The notes: a model not told the origin generated them from the letters alone. Shown: positions 8,966 through 17,653, counted from the stretch's first letter. The stretch is 64,000 nucleotides of DNA from Mesorhizobium caraganae (GCF_016836705.1 NZ_JAFCGY010000002.1:186001-250000); one strand, 5' to 3'. Translations and numbers: made by a program.

Positions 8966-9502
8966 ATGCCAGCCGATCGAGATGCGTTGGTCGCCGAGAT
9001 GCGCGGCTTCAACAGGTTCTACACCTGCCGGGTAGGGCTGCTCGATGAGACGCTGATGCAGAGCGCCTACACTTTGGTCGAAGCCAGGGTGCTGTTCGAA
9101 CTCGGCCACCGGTCGGCTGACGTTTTTGCTGGCCCCGGCGGCGAATCGGGATTTTTGGCGAGGGCGTTCCATCTCGATCTTGCGCCGGCTGCATCGGCCC
9201 TTGCCGGCGAGCTCCAACTCCCGCCGGCCCACCTCATGCGGATCCTGCGAAAATTCACGGCCGCCGGCCTGATCGAACTGCGTGCCAACCCGGACGATCG
9301 GCGCCGGCGGATCCTGTCGCTGACGGCCCGGGGCAGTGCCGCGCTGGCCATACTTCAGACGGCGGCAAATCGTGATCTCGCCTGTCTGACGGCCGGCCTC
9401 GCCGATGATGAAGCCGCCGAGCTTTCAGATGCGCTGAAGCGCGTCACGCGGCTGCTCGGTGGTGGCGGCAAGGAATCCCGGGCTCTGCCGGCTGCAAGGT
9501 GA
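8966..9502 (+). CDS. MarR-family transcriptional regulator, possibly half of a MarR-GNAT fusion
   Basis: A 178-residue protein. [20 protein letters not shown] and [14 protein letters not shown] resemble the start of MarR proteins that in many proteobacteria are fused to a C-terminal GNAT acetyltransferase. The winged-helix core follows: [20 protein letters not shown], then [14 protein letters not shown]. The frame stops soon after, with no acetyltransferase half, and a palindromic repeat follows directly. It may be a genuine short MarR or a truncated fusion. An unusual Gly/Ala-rich insert ([10 protein letters not shown]) lies before the recognition helix region. ATG 8966 is about 11 nt from GGAG; ATG 8957 is an alternative. 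Confidence 0.75.
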   Translation: MPADRDALVAEMRGFNRFYTCRVGLLDETLMQSAYTLVEARVLFELGHRSADVFAGPGGESGFLARAFHLDLAPAASALAGELQLPPAHLMRILRKFTAAGLIELRANPDDRRRRILSLTARGSAALAILQTAANRDLACLTAGLADDEAAELSDALKRVTRLLGGGGKESRALPAAR

Positions 9503-9570
9503 TGCCGGTCTGCCGGCTGGTTCGCCTGCAGCGTCGTGCCCGCCGCCACGTGGCGATGGCAGCGGCCGGT

Positions 9571-9675
9571 CTAGAGCAATTCCAGGAAAAGTGTGAGCGG
9601 TTTTCCGTCCGGAATTGCGTCAAAACAACGAGATAGAGCGGTTCGCCGTTTCCGGGAAACGGTGAAACGCTCTAG
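9571..9675. repeat. Palindromic intergenic repeat, RIME-like
   Basis: The element is bounded by CTAGAGC and GCTCTAG and contains two hairpins (GGAAAAGTG..GGTTTTCC and GTTTCCGGGAAAC). It lies between the marR and aminotransferase stops, and its right end supplies the TAG stop of the aminotransferase gene. Confidence 0.7.
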
Positions 9676-10784
9676 TTCCCGCGCGCTGCCGCCAGCGCGC
9701 CGGGCAGTTCCTCGGCAAAGATGTCGAGCTCATGATCGAGGCCGACGCTGACCCGGATGCAGCGGTCGAGCCCTGGCGCCATAGGCTTGCGGATGAAGAC
9801 GTCGCGCGACAACAGGTTTTGCAGCACCTTCAGCGCGAAGGCGCCGTCCTGGCCACAGTCTATGGTGACGAAATTGGTCGCTGACGGCAGCGGCTTCAGT
9901 CCGTTTGTCTCGGCAATCCCGGCGATGCGTGTGCGCCCGGCGTCGACCCGTGCCCCCACGCTGCGCAGCCAGTCCTGGTCGGCAAGCGCTTCGACGCCGG
10001 CGACCTGCGCCATGCGGCTGACGCCGTAATGGTTGCGGATCTTCTCGAAATCGCGGATCACCTCAGCCTCCGCCACCGCGTAACCGCAGCGAATGCCGGC
10101 CAGCCCGTAGGCCTTGGAGAAGGTGCGCATGCGGATGACATTGGGCCGCGCGACATCGATCGGCGGCAGTGCCGAGGCCGGCCCCAACTCGCCATAGGCC
10201 TCGTCGAGAACCAGCATGGTGGTTTCCGGCAAGGCTTCGATGAAGCGGGTAATCTCGCTTGCTTTCCACCAACTGCCCATCGGATTGTCGGGATTGGAGA
10301 GATAGACCAGCGGCGCTTTTTCCCTGACGACCGCAGCCAGCAGGCCGTCCAGACTTTCCTTGTCGGTCTCGTAAGGCACCGTGACCAGCCGGCCGCCGAC
10401 GCCGGCGATGTGGAAGTTGAAGGTCGGATAGGCGCCGAGCGAGGTGACCACCGCGTCGCCGGGCGCCGCATACATGCGGGCCACCAGGCTGAGCAGCCCG
10501 TCTATGCCTTCGCCGACTACGACGTTTTCGGCGCTAACGCCGAGATGGCGGGCCGCGGCCTGCTTCAGATCGTAATTGTCGGGGTCGCAATACATCCACT
10601 GGTCACGCGCGACGCTCTCCATGCGCGCAATAACGCGCGGCGAAGGCCCGAAACTGCTCTCATTGGCGCCGATGCGGGCACGAAACGGGCGGCCGCGCTC
10701 ACGCTCCTGCGCCTCCGGACCGACAAACGGCACCGTCGAGGGAAGCGCGCCGACAAGCGGCGTGAGGGCAGGGCGCAGGCGCAT
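9672..10784 (-). CDS. PLP-dependent aminotransferase, HisC-like
   Basis: A 370-residue fold-type I class I/II aminotransferase most similar in layout to histidinol-phosphate aminotransferase. Visible features: the N-terminal GANESSFGPSPRV, the cofactor-region YLSNPDNPMGSW, DEAYGEL, and TFSKAYGLAGIRCGY, where the Lys forms the Schiff base. It is not in a histidine operon here, so a broader role (aromatic amino acids or another imidazole-phosphate-like substrate) is equally possible. It stands alone, with a repeat at its 3' end. Confidence 0.85.
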   Translation of the reverse strand: MRLRPALTPLVGALPSTVPFVGPEAQERERGRPFRARIGANESSFGPSPRVIARMESVARDQWMYCDPDNYDLKQAAARHLGVSAENVVVGEGIDGLLSLVARMYAAPGDAVVTSLGAYPTFNFHIAGVGGRLVTVPYETDKESLDGLLAAVVREKAPLVYLSNPDNPMGSWWKASEITRFIEALPETTMLVLDEAYGELGPASALPPIDVARPNVIRMRTFSKAYGLAGIRCGYAVAEAEVIRDFEKIRNHYGVSRMAQVAGVEALADQDWLRSVGARVDAGRTRIAGIAETNGLKPLPSATNFVTIDCGQDGAFALKVLQNLLSRDVFIRKPMAPGLDRCIRVSVGLDHELDIFAEELPGALAAARGN

Positions 10785-10903
10785 GGCAAAGGCTCACTCG
10801 AAAAGAGCCTTCTTGCTATCGTGCCCGAAGGGGCGGCGCAAGTTCTGGGCAGGCGGGAACCGTCACGCTGGATTCCTGCGGCTCTTTTTGCTAGCGAGAC
10901 ACG

Positions 10904-12556
10904 ATGAGCACCCGACTGCCACCTGCTTGGTCTAAGCATTTGAAGGGCCGGTCCGGTCCGAAAGCCTCACCGGTTGTGAAAGCCAAACCCCTGCCGCGAT
11001 CGCAGGCTGACGACCTGTTGCTGAAACAGGCGCTGGAGTTTCAGCAGGCGAAGCGGTTGCCCGAGGCCGAGGAATTGTGCCACCGCGTTCTGGCACGCAC
11101 GCCCAACAATGCCCTTGCCCTATACATACTCGGCACGCTTGGGGTTGGTTTCGATAATGAACTGTCCATCAAGTACTTCGAACGCGCGGTCAGCCATGAT
11201 CCACAAAATCCTTATTTCCACTTCAGTCTGGGCGACACGTATCTAAAGGTTGGAGAATATGTGCGTGCAATCATGCACTTGCGGCGTGCAACCGAACTGA
11301 AGCCGGATTTGGTAGAAGCGTTTTGCTCGCTCGGGCTCGCTCACCTGGAGTTTGGAGAGACTGATAGCGCTCTCTCTGCTTACGAGAGAGCGCTTGAAAT
11401 CAATCACGATCATCCACTCGTCCGAACGAGCCTTGCCAGCGCCTTGATCAGCGTCGGTCGTATGGATGAAGCCGCCGCCCATCTCAAGGAATCGATCGAG
11501 CGTCGGCTTGATTTGGCGACTGCATACAGCGCCTACATTTTCAGCCGCAAATTCACGGAAGAGCCGCCTGAATTCGCATCGATGATGCGCGAACTCTCCA
11601 ATCCGAATCTGGACCCGGCGTCCTCGCAACAACTACATCGTGCCGCAGGCAAAGTGCTGAACGACCTTCGACGCTATGAAGATGCGATGGATCACTTCCA
11701 CAGGGCGAAAGAGAACACCGGTTACTATGACCTCGCGTCCTATCGCGGCAAGATCGATTCCCTGATACGCACATTCAGCCCAGCGAATGCGGCTCCTCGA
11801 GTGGGCTACGGCGATCCCTCCGAGGTACCTGTGTTCGTACTGGGGATGCCCCGCTCAGGGACAACACTGACCGAGCAGATTTGTTCGAGTCACCCGGACG
11901 TGCATGGCGTCGGGGAAATTGGAAAGCTGCGGCGGATTGCCCTTTCATTGGGATTCACCCCAAAATCGGCGGAGGCCTTTAACCGCTCGGTCAGGTCGAT
12001 GACGGCCCCACATTCGAAGGCGCTAGCTGAGGATTATCTGTCCTACGTGCGTCAAATGGCTCCAAACGCGCTGCGCATCATAGACAAAAGAACCCACAAT
12101 TTTGAGCTTATCGGCCTTATCGCTACAATTTTTCCAAACGCCCGTATCATTCATTGCAGACGCGATGCAATCGATACCTGCTTGTCTTGCTTTACTTCAA
12201 ACATCAATCAGGGTCACACATACATAACTGACCTCACGACGGTTGGTTTGTATTATCGTGAGTATGATCGCCTAATGCGTCACTGGCAGGCAGTTTTCCC
12301 AGGGCGAATTTTTGAAAATCGTTACGAAGACATGATTTCGGATCAGGAAGGGCAGTCGCGCCGGCTGATCGATTACCTTGGCTTGGAGTGGAGCGACACC
12401 TGTCTTCGTTTTTTCGACAAGGATAGCTCCGTCAGAACTGCCAGCAGCTGGCAGGTTCGCCAGCCGGTCTACAAATCGTCGGTCAAGCGCTGGAGAGACT
12501 ACGGGAGTAAGATCCAGCCACTGATCGCTGCCTTGGGCGACCTCGCAGAGGTTTGA
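10904..12556 (+). CDS. Tetratricopeptide-repeat sulfotransferase
   Basis: A 550-residue protein with a TPR array at roughly residues 35-230 (for example YILGTLGVGFDNELSIKYFE and FCSLGLAHLEFGETDSALSA), then a PAPS-dependent sulfotransferase domain at about 300-540. The 5'-phosphosulfate loop is VLGMPRSGTTLTEQ and the 3'-phosphate site is ARIIHCRRDAIDTC. The substrate is unknown; such fusions may act on proteins or surface glycans. By eye the gene is more AT-rich than its neighbours and has a relaxed codon choice, suggesting horizontal acquisition. It is not in an operon. Confidence 0.88.
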   Translation: MSTRLPPAWSKHLKGRSGPKASPVVKAKPLPRSQADDLLLKQALEFQQAKRLPEAEELCHRVLARTPNNALALYILGTLGVGFDNELSIKYFERAVSHDPQNPYFHFSLGDTYLKVGEYVRAIMHLRRATELKPDLVEAFCSLGLAHLEFGETDSALSAYERALEINHDHPLVRTSLASALISVGRMDEAAAHLKESIERRLDLATAYSAYIFSRKFTEEPPEFASMMRELSNPNLDPASSQQLHRAAGKVLNDLRRYEDAMDHFHRAKENTGYYDLASYRGKIDSLIRTFSPANAAPRVGYGDPSEVPVFVLGMPRSGTTLTEQICSSHPDVHGVGEIGKLRRIALSLGFTPKSAEAFNRSVRSMTAPHSKALAEDYLSYVRQMAPNALRIIDKRTHNFELIGLIATIFPNARIIHCRRDAIDTCLSCFTSNINQGHTYITDLTTVGLYYREYDRLMRHWQAVFPGRIFENRYEDMISDQEGQSRRLIDYLGLEWSDTCLRFFDKDSSVRTASSWQVRQPVYKSSVKRWRDYGSKIQPLIAALGDLAEV

Positions 12557-12752
12557 TCAAAATAGCGGTGGATGCGATGCGGGCCCGGCCTGCAATCGAG
12601 GTTAGGCGGCAGAATCGCTGCGCCTTGCTCCCGTCGGAATGACACCGTAACGCACGCCTGATAGCCGGTCGGTTTGATCGTGGCCAGCTCCACACTGGCG
12701 GCAACGATTATGGATTGGCTGGTTCCCCGATTTGCACAGCCTCCACAAATGC

Positions 12753-12780
12753 AAAAAACCCGGCGGTTGCCCGCCGGGTT
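12753..12780 (-). terminator. Rho-independent terminator of the left porin gene
   Basis: On the minus strand, AACCCGGCGG and CCGCCGGGTT flank a GCAA loop and are followed by TTTTTTG. It starts 24 nt after the porin stop. Confidence 0.92.
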
Positions 12781-12803
12781 CGATCTTAAGCCAGCTCTGC
12801 CTG

Positions 12804-13979
12804 TTAGAACGAGCGCTGGAAGCGGAGGAGACCGCCGACGCTGCTCTTCTTGTCGGCGTTGGTGAAGTTGGAGAAGTCGGCGTCGTCGAACTTGCCTGCA
12901 TTGAGGTAGTCGACTTCGGCCGTGACCGTGAAGCCGGGAACCACATCGTAGGCGATGTTCGCGGCGACGCCGAGGTTCTTCCAGTCGTCATATGACACCT
13001 GGAGGTTGAACGAGGTCTTCTCGTTGATGGTGTAGGTGCCACCACCCCAGAATGCCCAGTTGCCGCCCCACTGCTTGTAGAAGCCGCGGCCACCGGCGTC
13101 GATCGCGTAGTTCGGATCCGTCAGGTTGTCGTCGGTGCCGTAGCCGCCCATGATGAAGAGCGACAGGTTCTGCATCGGGGTGATGTCCAAACGAACCTTG
13201 CCGGCGACTTCCTCATAGTTGCTATCATAAGCGACGACGCCAGTGATGGCGCCCCAGCCCTGCGTGTACTTCACGCCGCCGACGACATGCGGAACGTAGC
13301 TATCGATCGTGCCGACGGTGCCCGAGCCTTCTTCGAGCGAGACCACGGCCGAGAAACCGTTGCCGGCATCGAAGTAGTACTGGACGACATTGGTGTCGAA
13401 ATCGCCGTAAGGAACCAGCGTATCCTGGATGACGTTGCCGGCGTAGCCGATGAACGTATCGAAGGCCGATTCGTCCTTACCGACGCGAAGGCCACCGAGC
13501 TGGATCCAGGCGAAGTTCAGAGAAACGTTCTTGTTGCCGGCAGGGTTGGAGTTGAATTCATCTGCTTCCGTTGCCGGATCGTCTGCCGACGGGTAGCCGT
13601 TGCGGTTGCCGAAGTTGAAGCGGGTCTCGGTGTAGGTCTTCAAGGTGCCGAGCTCGGTTTCCTGGCCGGTCCAGGTCTTCAGCGTGAAACGGGCGTTCTT
13701 GTAGAAGGTATCCTGCTCGTCGCCGTCCTTATGATCGAAGGACCTGGCACCATCGAACGAGCCGACGTCGCCGACGCCGATGTCGTAACGGACATAGCCG
13801 CCGATGCGCAGGCAGGTTTCGGTGCCGGGGATGTAGAAGTAGCCCGAGCCGTAAACGTCGCAAATCTTGACGTATTCAGCCGGTTCCGGCTCGGCGACGA
13901 CGACGGCGTCGGCGGCGCGCGCACCGGAAACTGCGATCAGGGCCGCAGCGGAGCCGAGAAGAAGGCTCTTGATGTTCAT
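12804..13979 (-). CDS. Outer-membrane porin, alphaproteobacterial Porin_2 (Omp2) family, left copy
   Basis: A 391-residue trimeric 16-strand beta-barrel porin for small hydrophilic solutes. It has a signal peptide (MNIKSLLLGSAAALIAVSGA, cleavage after ARA), the family Cys pair in VKICDVYGSGYF and TCLRIGGYVRYD, and the terminal Phe (LRFQRSF) required for outer-membrane assembly. It is nearly identical to the right copy except in short variable segments that should be surface loops. GGAGG lies 10 nt before the ATG. The two genes diverge, the arrangement known for Brucella omp2a/omp2b. Confidence 0.96.
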   Translation of the reverse strand: MNIKSLLLGSAAALIAVSGARAADAVVVAEPEPAEYVKICDVYGSGYFYIPGTETCLRIGGYVRYDIGVGDVGSFDGARSFDHKDGDEQDTFYKNARFTLKTWTGQETELGTLKTYTETRFNFGNRNGYPSADDPATEADEFNSNPAGNKNVSLNFAWIQLGGLRVGKDESAFDTFIGYAGNVIQDTLVPYGDFDTNVVQYYFDAGNGFSAVVSLEEGSGTVGTIDSYVPHVVGGVKYTQGWGAITGVVAYDSNYEEVAGKVRLDITPMQNLSLFIMGGYGTDDNLTDPNYAIDAGGRGFYKQWGGNWAFWGGGTYTINEKTSFNLQVSYDDWKNLGVAANIAYDVVPGFTVTAEVDYLNAGKFDDADFSNFTNADKKSSVGGLLRFQRSF

Positions 13980-14104
13980 TTTCTGACCTCCAGTCAGAAT
14001 CGAACGAGATTATCGAGATTGCGGCCAGAATTTTCGTGATAATCAGTTGTTATTGCTATATTTTCTTGGAAAGGCGTGGGATTTTTGCGGCGGGCGCGCG
14101 GTCA

Positions 14105-14383
14105 TCACCACAGGCGTTTGCCGGCGAAAGCGTGCCCCGAACCGGATTTGAGATAGCGCTCGAAAGAAGCTGCCTTGGCCTGGTTTGAGAAGGCCATATA
14201 GGTGACGATCCGCCATGGCAGGAACTTGCATGTATGGCTGGATTTTCCCGCATTGTGCTCCGCAAGCCGTCGTTTCAGGTCCGACGTAATGCCGATATAG
14301 CGCTCGCCTTCTGTAGTCTCGCTCTCCAGAAGATACACGTACCACACGAGCCAGCCCTCCTTTGCCGAGGCTTCGGATGGCAT
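14105..14383 (-). CDS. GIY-YIG domain nuclease-like protein
   Basis: A 92-residue single GIY-YIG domain of the short stand-alone UPF0213/YhbQ class. Motifs: WYVYLLES, RYIGITSDLKRRLAEHN (the YIG half with the Arg), and the downstream FERYLKSGSG. The role in bacteria is poorly defined, probably structure-specific nicking or DNA maintenance. ATG 14383 gives an N-terminal MPSEASAKEG tail; GTG 14347 at VWYVYLLES is the more usual family start. The region upstream carries a second decayed copy of the 5' end, next to the tRNA. Confidence 0.8.
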   Translation of the reverse strand: MPSEASAKEGWLVWYVYLLESETTEGERYIGITSDLKRRLAEHNAGKSSHTCKFLPWRIVTYMAFSNQAKAASFERYLKSGSGHAFAGKRLW

Positions 14384-14525
14384 CCTGCTTCGCGCAAAGG
14401 CTACTGCCAACTCTATTTTTACAAGGGATTCTCTGGCTTTATGCTGTGCAGCACGTAACACATACCACACGGACCGGCCCTCCTTCGCCAAGGCTTCGGA
14501 GGGCATCCTGCTTCGCGCTGAGAAG
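14337..14525. repeat. Direct repeat: partial duplication of the GIY-YIG 5' end
   Basis: Two copies of about 63 nt, at 14337-14400 and 14458-14522, share CACACG-, CCAGCCCTCC-like and GGCATCCTGCTTCGCGC blocks. On the minus strand both encode RSRMPSEA-x-AKEG-xx-VWYV. The copy nearer the tRNA runs into unrelated sequence and is a relic. A third short inverted block (GCGCGAAGCAGGATGG) abuts the tRNA 3' end at 14557-14572. Confidence 0.7.
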
Positions 14526-14569
14526 GATTCGCTGGGCTTGTCCTGCGAAGCGCGCAGCGCGAAGCAGGA

Positions 14570-14660
14570 TGGCGGAGAGGATGGGATTCGAACCCACGAG
14601 AAGCTTTTGACCTCTACTCCCTTAGCAGGGGAGCGCCTTCGACCACTCGGCCACCTCTCC
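14570..14660 (-). tRNA. tRNA-Ser (anticodon GCU)
   Basis: Reading the minus strand, the acceptor stem GGAGAGG pairs with CCTCTCC. D-arm GTGGCCGAGTGG, anticodon arm CTCCCCTGCTAAGGGAG with loop anticodon GCT, a long class II variable arm, and T-arm GGGTTCGAATCCC follow. The discriminator is G and CCA is encoded (14570-14572). It reads AGC/AGU serine codons. Confidence 0.96.
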
Positions 14661-15123
14661 GTTGCGCCGGTGGATAAAGAAAAGTGCCGGCACAATCAAC
14701 AAGCCGGCGGCATTATCCGTGAAAAATCCGGATTCGGCCGCAGCAGCCCCTTTGCATGCGGCGATTCTGCGGCAACTCCCTGGCCAGCGAGTCGGCAACG
14801 GAGCCGCAATTTCGGCCGGCCATCGCCGGATTCGGCCGTATTGCGAGGCCCAGGCCAAGGCTTCCGGGCCCTTCGATGGTTAATGAGAGCTTTCTGACTG
14901 AGGCCAAATCGTGTCATTTGTGCAACAACGCCGGGGGATAGCGTCCGGTCAGCCCTTTTGCCGGTACGATCGTGGTTGAACGCCGCCGCCTCATGGGTAA
15001 TGTCGAATTCGAAGGAGCGGCGCGGTGCGCATCTTTTTCGGTAGTGGGGATGGGGCAGGGAACGCTGTCCTTCAGCAAAGAATACCCAGACCCGTTTTTT
15101 AACTTTTGACTGGAGGTCAGAAA
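14661..15123. other. 463-nt intergenic region between tRNA-Ser and the right porin
   Basis: No convincing gene is seen; open frames here lack ribosome sites and family features. It should hold the tRNA-Ser promoter and the right porin promoter. The last 18 nt (TTTTGACTGGAGGTCAGAAA) are shared in inverted orientation with the leader of the left porin and mark the edge of the porin inverted duplication; sequence further upstream differs between the two. Confidence 0.6.
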
Positions 15124-16341
15124 ATGAACATCAAGAGCCTTCTTCTCGGCTCCGCTGCGGCCCTGATCGCAGTTTCCGGTGCGCGCGCCGCCGACGCCGT
15201 CGTCGTCGCCGAGCCGGAACCGGCTGAATACGTCAAGATTTGCGACGTTTACGGCTCGGGCTACTTCTACATCCCCGGCACCGAAACCTGCCTGCGCATC
15301 GGCGGCTATGTCCGTTACGACATCGGCGTCGGCGACGTCGGCTCGTTCGATGGTGCGACGTCCGCCGATGTTGAGGACGGCGGCAGCAACGACACCTTCT
15401 ACAAGAAGGCCCGCTTCTCGCTGAAGACCTGGACCGGCCAGGAAACCGAGCTCGGCACCCTGAAGACCTACACCGAGACCCGCTTCAACTTCCAGAACAA
15501 CAACCGTGATGCGGGCGCACTCGTTGATCCCGATGGCACGGGTCCGCTCCCCGCGGCCAATGCCGTCAATCCTGCTGGCAACACCGGTGCTTCGCTGAAC
15601 TTCGCGTGGATTCAGCTCGGTGGCCTGCGCGTCGGTAAGGACGAATCGGCCTTCAACACGTTCATCGGCTACGCCGGCAACGTCATCCAGGATACGCTCG
15701 TTCCCTACGGCGATTTCGACACCAACGTCGTCCAGTACTACTTCGACGCCGGCAACGGTTTCTCGGCCGTGATCTCGCTCGAAGAAGGCTCGGGCGGCGG
15801 CACTGCTGGTGCCTACGGCGTCGGCACCATCGACAGCTATGTTCCGCATGTCGTCGGCGGCGTGAAGTACACGCAGGGCTGGGGCGCCATCACCGGCGTC
15901 ATCGCCTACGACAGCAACTATGAAGAAGTCGCTGGCAAGGTTCGTTTGGACATCACCCCGATGCAGAACCTGTCGCTCTTCATCATGGGCGGTTACGGCA
16001 CCGACGACAACCTGACGGATGGGACCTATGCCTTCCCGGCTGGTGGTCGCGGCTTCTACAAGCAGTGGGACGGCAACTGGGCAGTCTGGGGTGGTGGCAC
16101 CTACACCATCAACGAGAAGACCTCGTTCAACGTCCAGGTCTCGTATGACGAAGGTGAGAACCTCGGCATCGCAGCCAACGTCGCTTACGATGTTGTCCCG
16201 GGCCTGACGGTCACGGCCGAAGTCGACTACGTCAATGCAGGTTCGATCGACAGCACCGATGGCCTGAACCACAACTGGACCAATATTACTGATGGCGACG
16301 ACGCCATCGGTGGCATGCTCCGCTTCCAGCGCTCGTTCTAA
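15124..16341 (+). CDS. Outer-membrane porin, alphaproteobacterial Porin_2 (Omp2) family, right copy
   Basis: A 405-residue paralog of the left porin. The first 79 or so residues, the QLGGLRVGKDESAF to YYFDAGNGFSAV region and the C-terminal LRFQRSF are the same or almost the same. Differences cluster after SFDGA, around residues 130-155 (a loop rich in Asn, Asp and Pro), near EEGSGGGTAGAYG, and in the last loop NHNWTNITDGDD. This is the pattern of surface-loop variation on a conserved barrel. ATG 15124 follows GGAGGTCAGAAA; the open frame starts 6 codons earlier. The two copies form a 1.2-kb inverted repeat around the tRNA-Ser/GIY-YIG segment. Confidence 0.96.
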   Translation: MNIKSLLLGSAAALIAVSGARAADAVVVAEPEPAEYVKICDVYGSGYFYIPGTETCLRIGGYVRYDIGVGDVGSFDGATSADVEDGGSNDTFYKKARFSLKTWTGQETELGTLKTYTETRFNFQNNNRDAGALVDPDGTGPLPAANAVNPAGNTGASLNFAWIQLGGLRVGKDESAFNTFIGYAGNVIQDTLVPYGDFDTNVVQYYFDAGNGFSAVISLEEGSGGGTAGAYGVGTIDSYVPHVVGGVKYTQGWGAITGVIAYDSNYEEVAGKVRLDITPMQNLSLFIMGGYGTDDNLTDGTYAFPAGGRGFYKQWDGNWAVWGGGTYTINEKTSFNVQVSYDEGENLGIAANVAYDVVPGLTVTAEVDYVNAGSIDSTDGLNHNWTNITDGDDAIGGMLRFQRSF

Positions 16342-16367
16342 GGGCTGGCTTTAGACAGGTGAATACC

Positions 16368-16402
16368 AGCCCGGGCGCTTCAACGCCCGGGCTGTTTTGT
16401 TT
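16368..16402 (+). terminator. Rho-independent terminator of the right porin gene
   Basis: The 10-bp perfect stem AGCCCGGGCG/CGCCCGGGCT with a 6-nt loop is followed by GTTTTGTTT, 27 nt after the stop. It differs from the left porin terminator, so the duplication does not extend past the stop codons. Confidence 0.92.
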
Positions 16403-16582
16403 CGTGACTGGGTCAAGACAAGCAGAAGGAACAGGGGGAATCGGCAGCTGAACAGTCCGTAAGGGTGAGTTCGTGGGATCCGCTGATGGGCGGATGAATT
16501 CACAACTGCGTGATTAAATCTCTTGAAAGGACGCTTCCAAGCGGGTAGGTCTGACTCTATCCACTCGGGGGTGTGGCATTTG

Positions 16583-17653
16583 ATGACCATCGAAGCGATA
16601 CAAGAGGGTGATCCCTCCGAACATTTCTCAATGTTCTCTTCTCAAACCTCGAAGATAAAATACAGCTACAACAAGATCAGAGAAGTAAAGTCGCACAGGG
16701 TCGGAGAGCTTTTTTCAGCATACCGAGACATACTCTGGGATGATGGGCGGCATAAGTACAATGTCAGCTCCTTCATCGGCGAAATAGACGAGATTCTCCT
16801 CGGAGAACGGTTTAGCGCCTTCGACCAGAGCACCCTGGACAACCTTATCGGCACCTTGCGCCAGCGCGGCAACAGCAACGCAACCATCAATCGAAAGATG
16901 GCTGCCCTCAGCAAACTGCTGCGCAAGGCTTACAAGATGGGGGATATCCACAGCCTGCCCGAGTTCCGCCGCCAGAAGGAGCGGGCGGGACGGATTCGTT
17001 TCCTCGAAAGGGACGAAGAGGCAAGGTTGTTCGCTGCCATCAAGAGCCGCAATGAGGATGCCTATCGTCTCTCGGTCTTTCTCGTCGACACCGGCTGCCG
17101 CCTCGGCGAGGCGCTCGGACTGATCTGGAACGACATCCAGGAACATCGCGTCTCGTTCTGGATTACCAAATCCGGCCGCAGCCGCACCATTCCGATGACC
17201 GAACGGGTCAAAGAGGTGATCAAGCTGCCACCTTCAGAGGGTCGCAGGCCCAAGGGTCCGTTCACAAAACTCAGCCAGGCGCAGTTTCGCGCCATCTGGA
17301 ATGATGCCAAGGCCGAAGTTGGCCTCGGCGCTGACGACCAGGTCGTGCCGCATATTTTGCGCCACACCTGCGCCTCGCGTCTGGTCCAGGGTGGCATCGA
17401 CATCCGCCGCGTGCAGATGTGGCTCGGCCACCAGACGCTTTCGATGACCATGCGCTATGCGCACCTGGCCACCAACGATCTCGACGGTTGCGTCGTCGTG
17501 CTGGAGACGCCGCGCGGCGAGGGCCTGTCAGGCGAAAGCTCGGCCTTCGCATCTCCGCTGACCACCGTTTCAGCGGCAGCGCCGACGCAAAAGGGCGAAG
17601 CGACCGCGGCGAAACCGGCCAAGGCGCCCAGGAAAAGCTCGAAAGCCAAATAG
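16583..17653 (+). CDS. Tyrosine recombinase / phage-type integrase (orphan)
   Basis: A 356-residue site-specific recombinase. It has an N-terminal SAM-like core-binding domain at about 40-130, a catalytic domain with Arg in DTGCRLGEALGL, Lys in ITKSGRSRTIP, HILRHTCASRL, LGHQ and the nucleophile Tyr in MTMRYAHLA, then an Ala/Lys-rich tail. All catalytic residues are present. ATG 16583 was chosen; the frame is open to 16523. By eye the first 100 codons are more AT-rich than the catalytic half. No other phage or element genes are adjacent, and no duplicated tRNA end was found, so the cognate element is missing or the enzyme is domesticated. Confidence 0.88.
   Translation: MTIEAIQEGDPSEHFSMFSSQTSKIKYSYNKIREVKSHRVGELFSAYRDILWDDGRHKYNVSSFIGEIDEILLGERFSAFDQSTLDNLIGTLRQRGNSNATINRKMAALSKLLRKAYKMGDIHSLPEFRRQKERAGRIRFLERDEEARLFAAIKSRNEDAYRLSVFLVDTGCRLGEALGLIWNDIQEHRVSFWITKSGRSRTIPMTERVKEVIKLPPSEGRRPKGPFTKLSQAQFRAIWNDAKAEVGLGADDQVVPHILRHTCASRLVQGGIDIRRVQMWLGHQTLSMTMRYAHLATNDLDGCVVVLETPRGEGLSGESSAFASPLTTVSAAAPTQKGEATAAKPAKAPRKSSKAK

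Noticed and set aside
14914..16272. 452-codon frame antisense to the right porin
   Set aside because: A similar shadow exists antisense to the left porin because the porins are similar; it is not independent evidence of coding.
12804..16341. Composite transposon suggested by the large inverted repeats
   Set aside because: The repeats are porin coding sequences; no transposase or target duplication is present.
14570..17653. Integrative element between tRNA-Ser and the integrase
   Set aside because: The tRNA 3' end is not duplicated near the integrase, and the interval holds a porin gene with its own terminator, not mobile-element genes.
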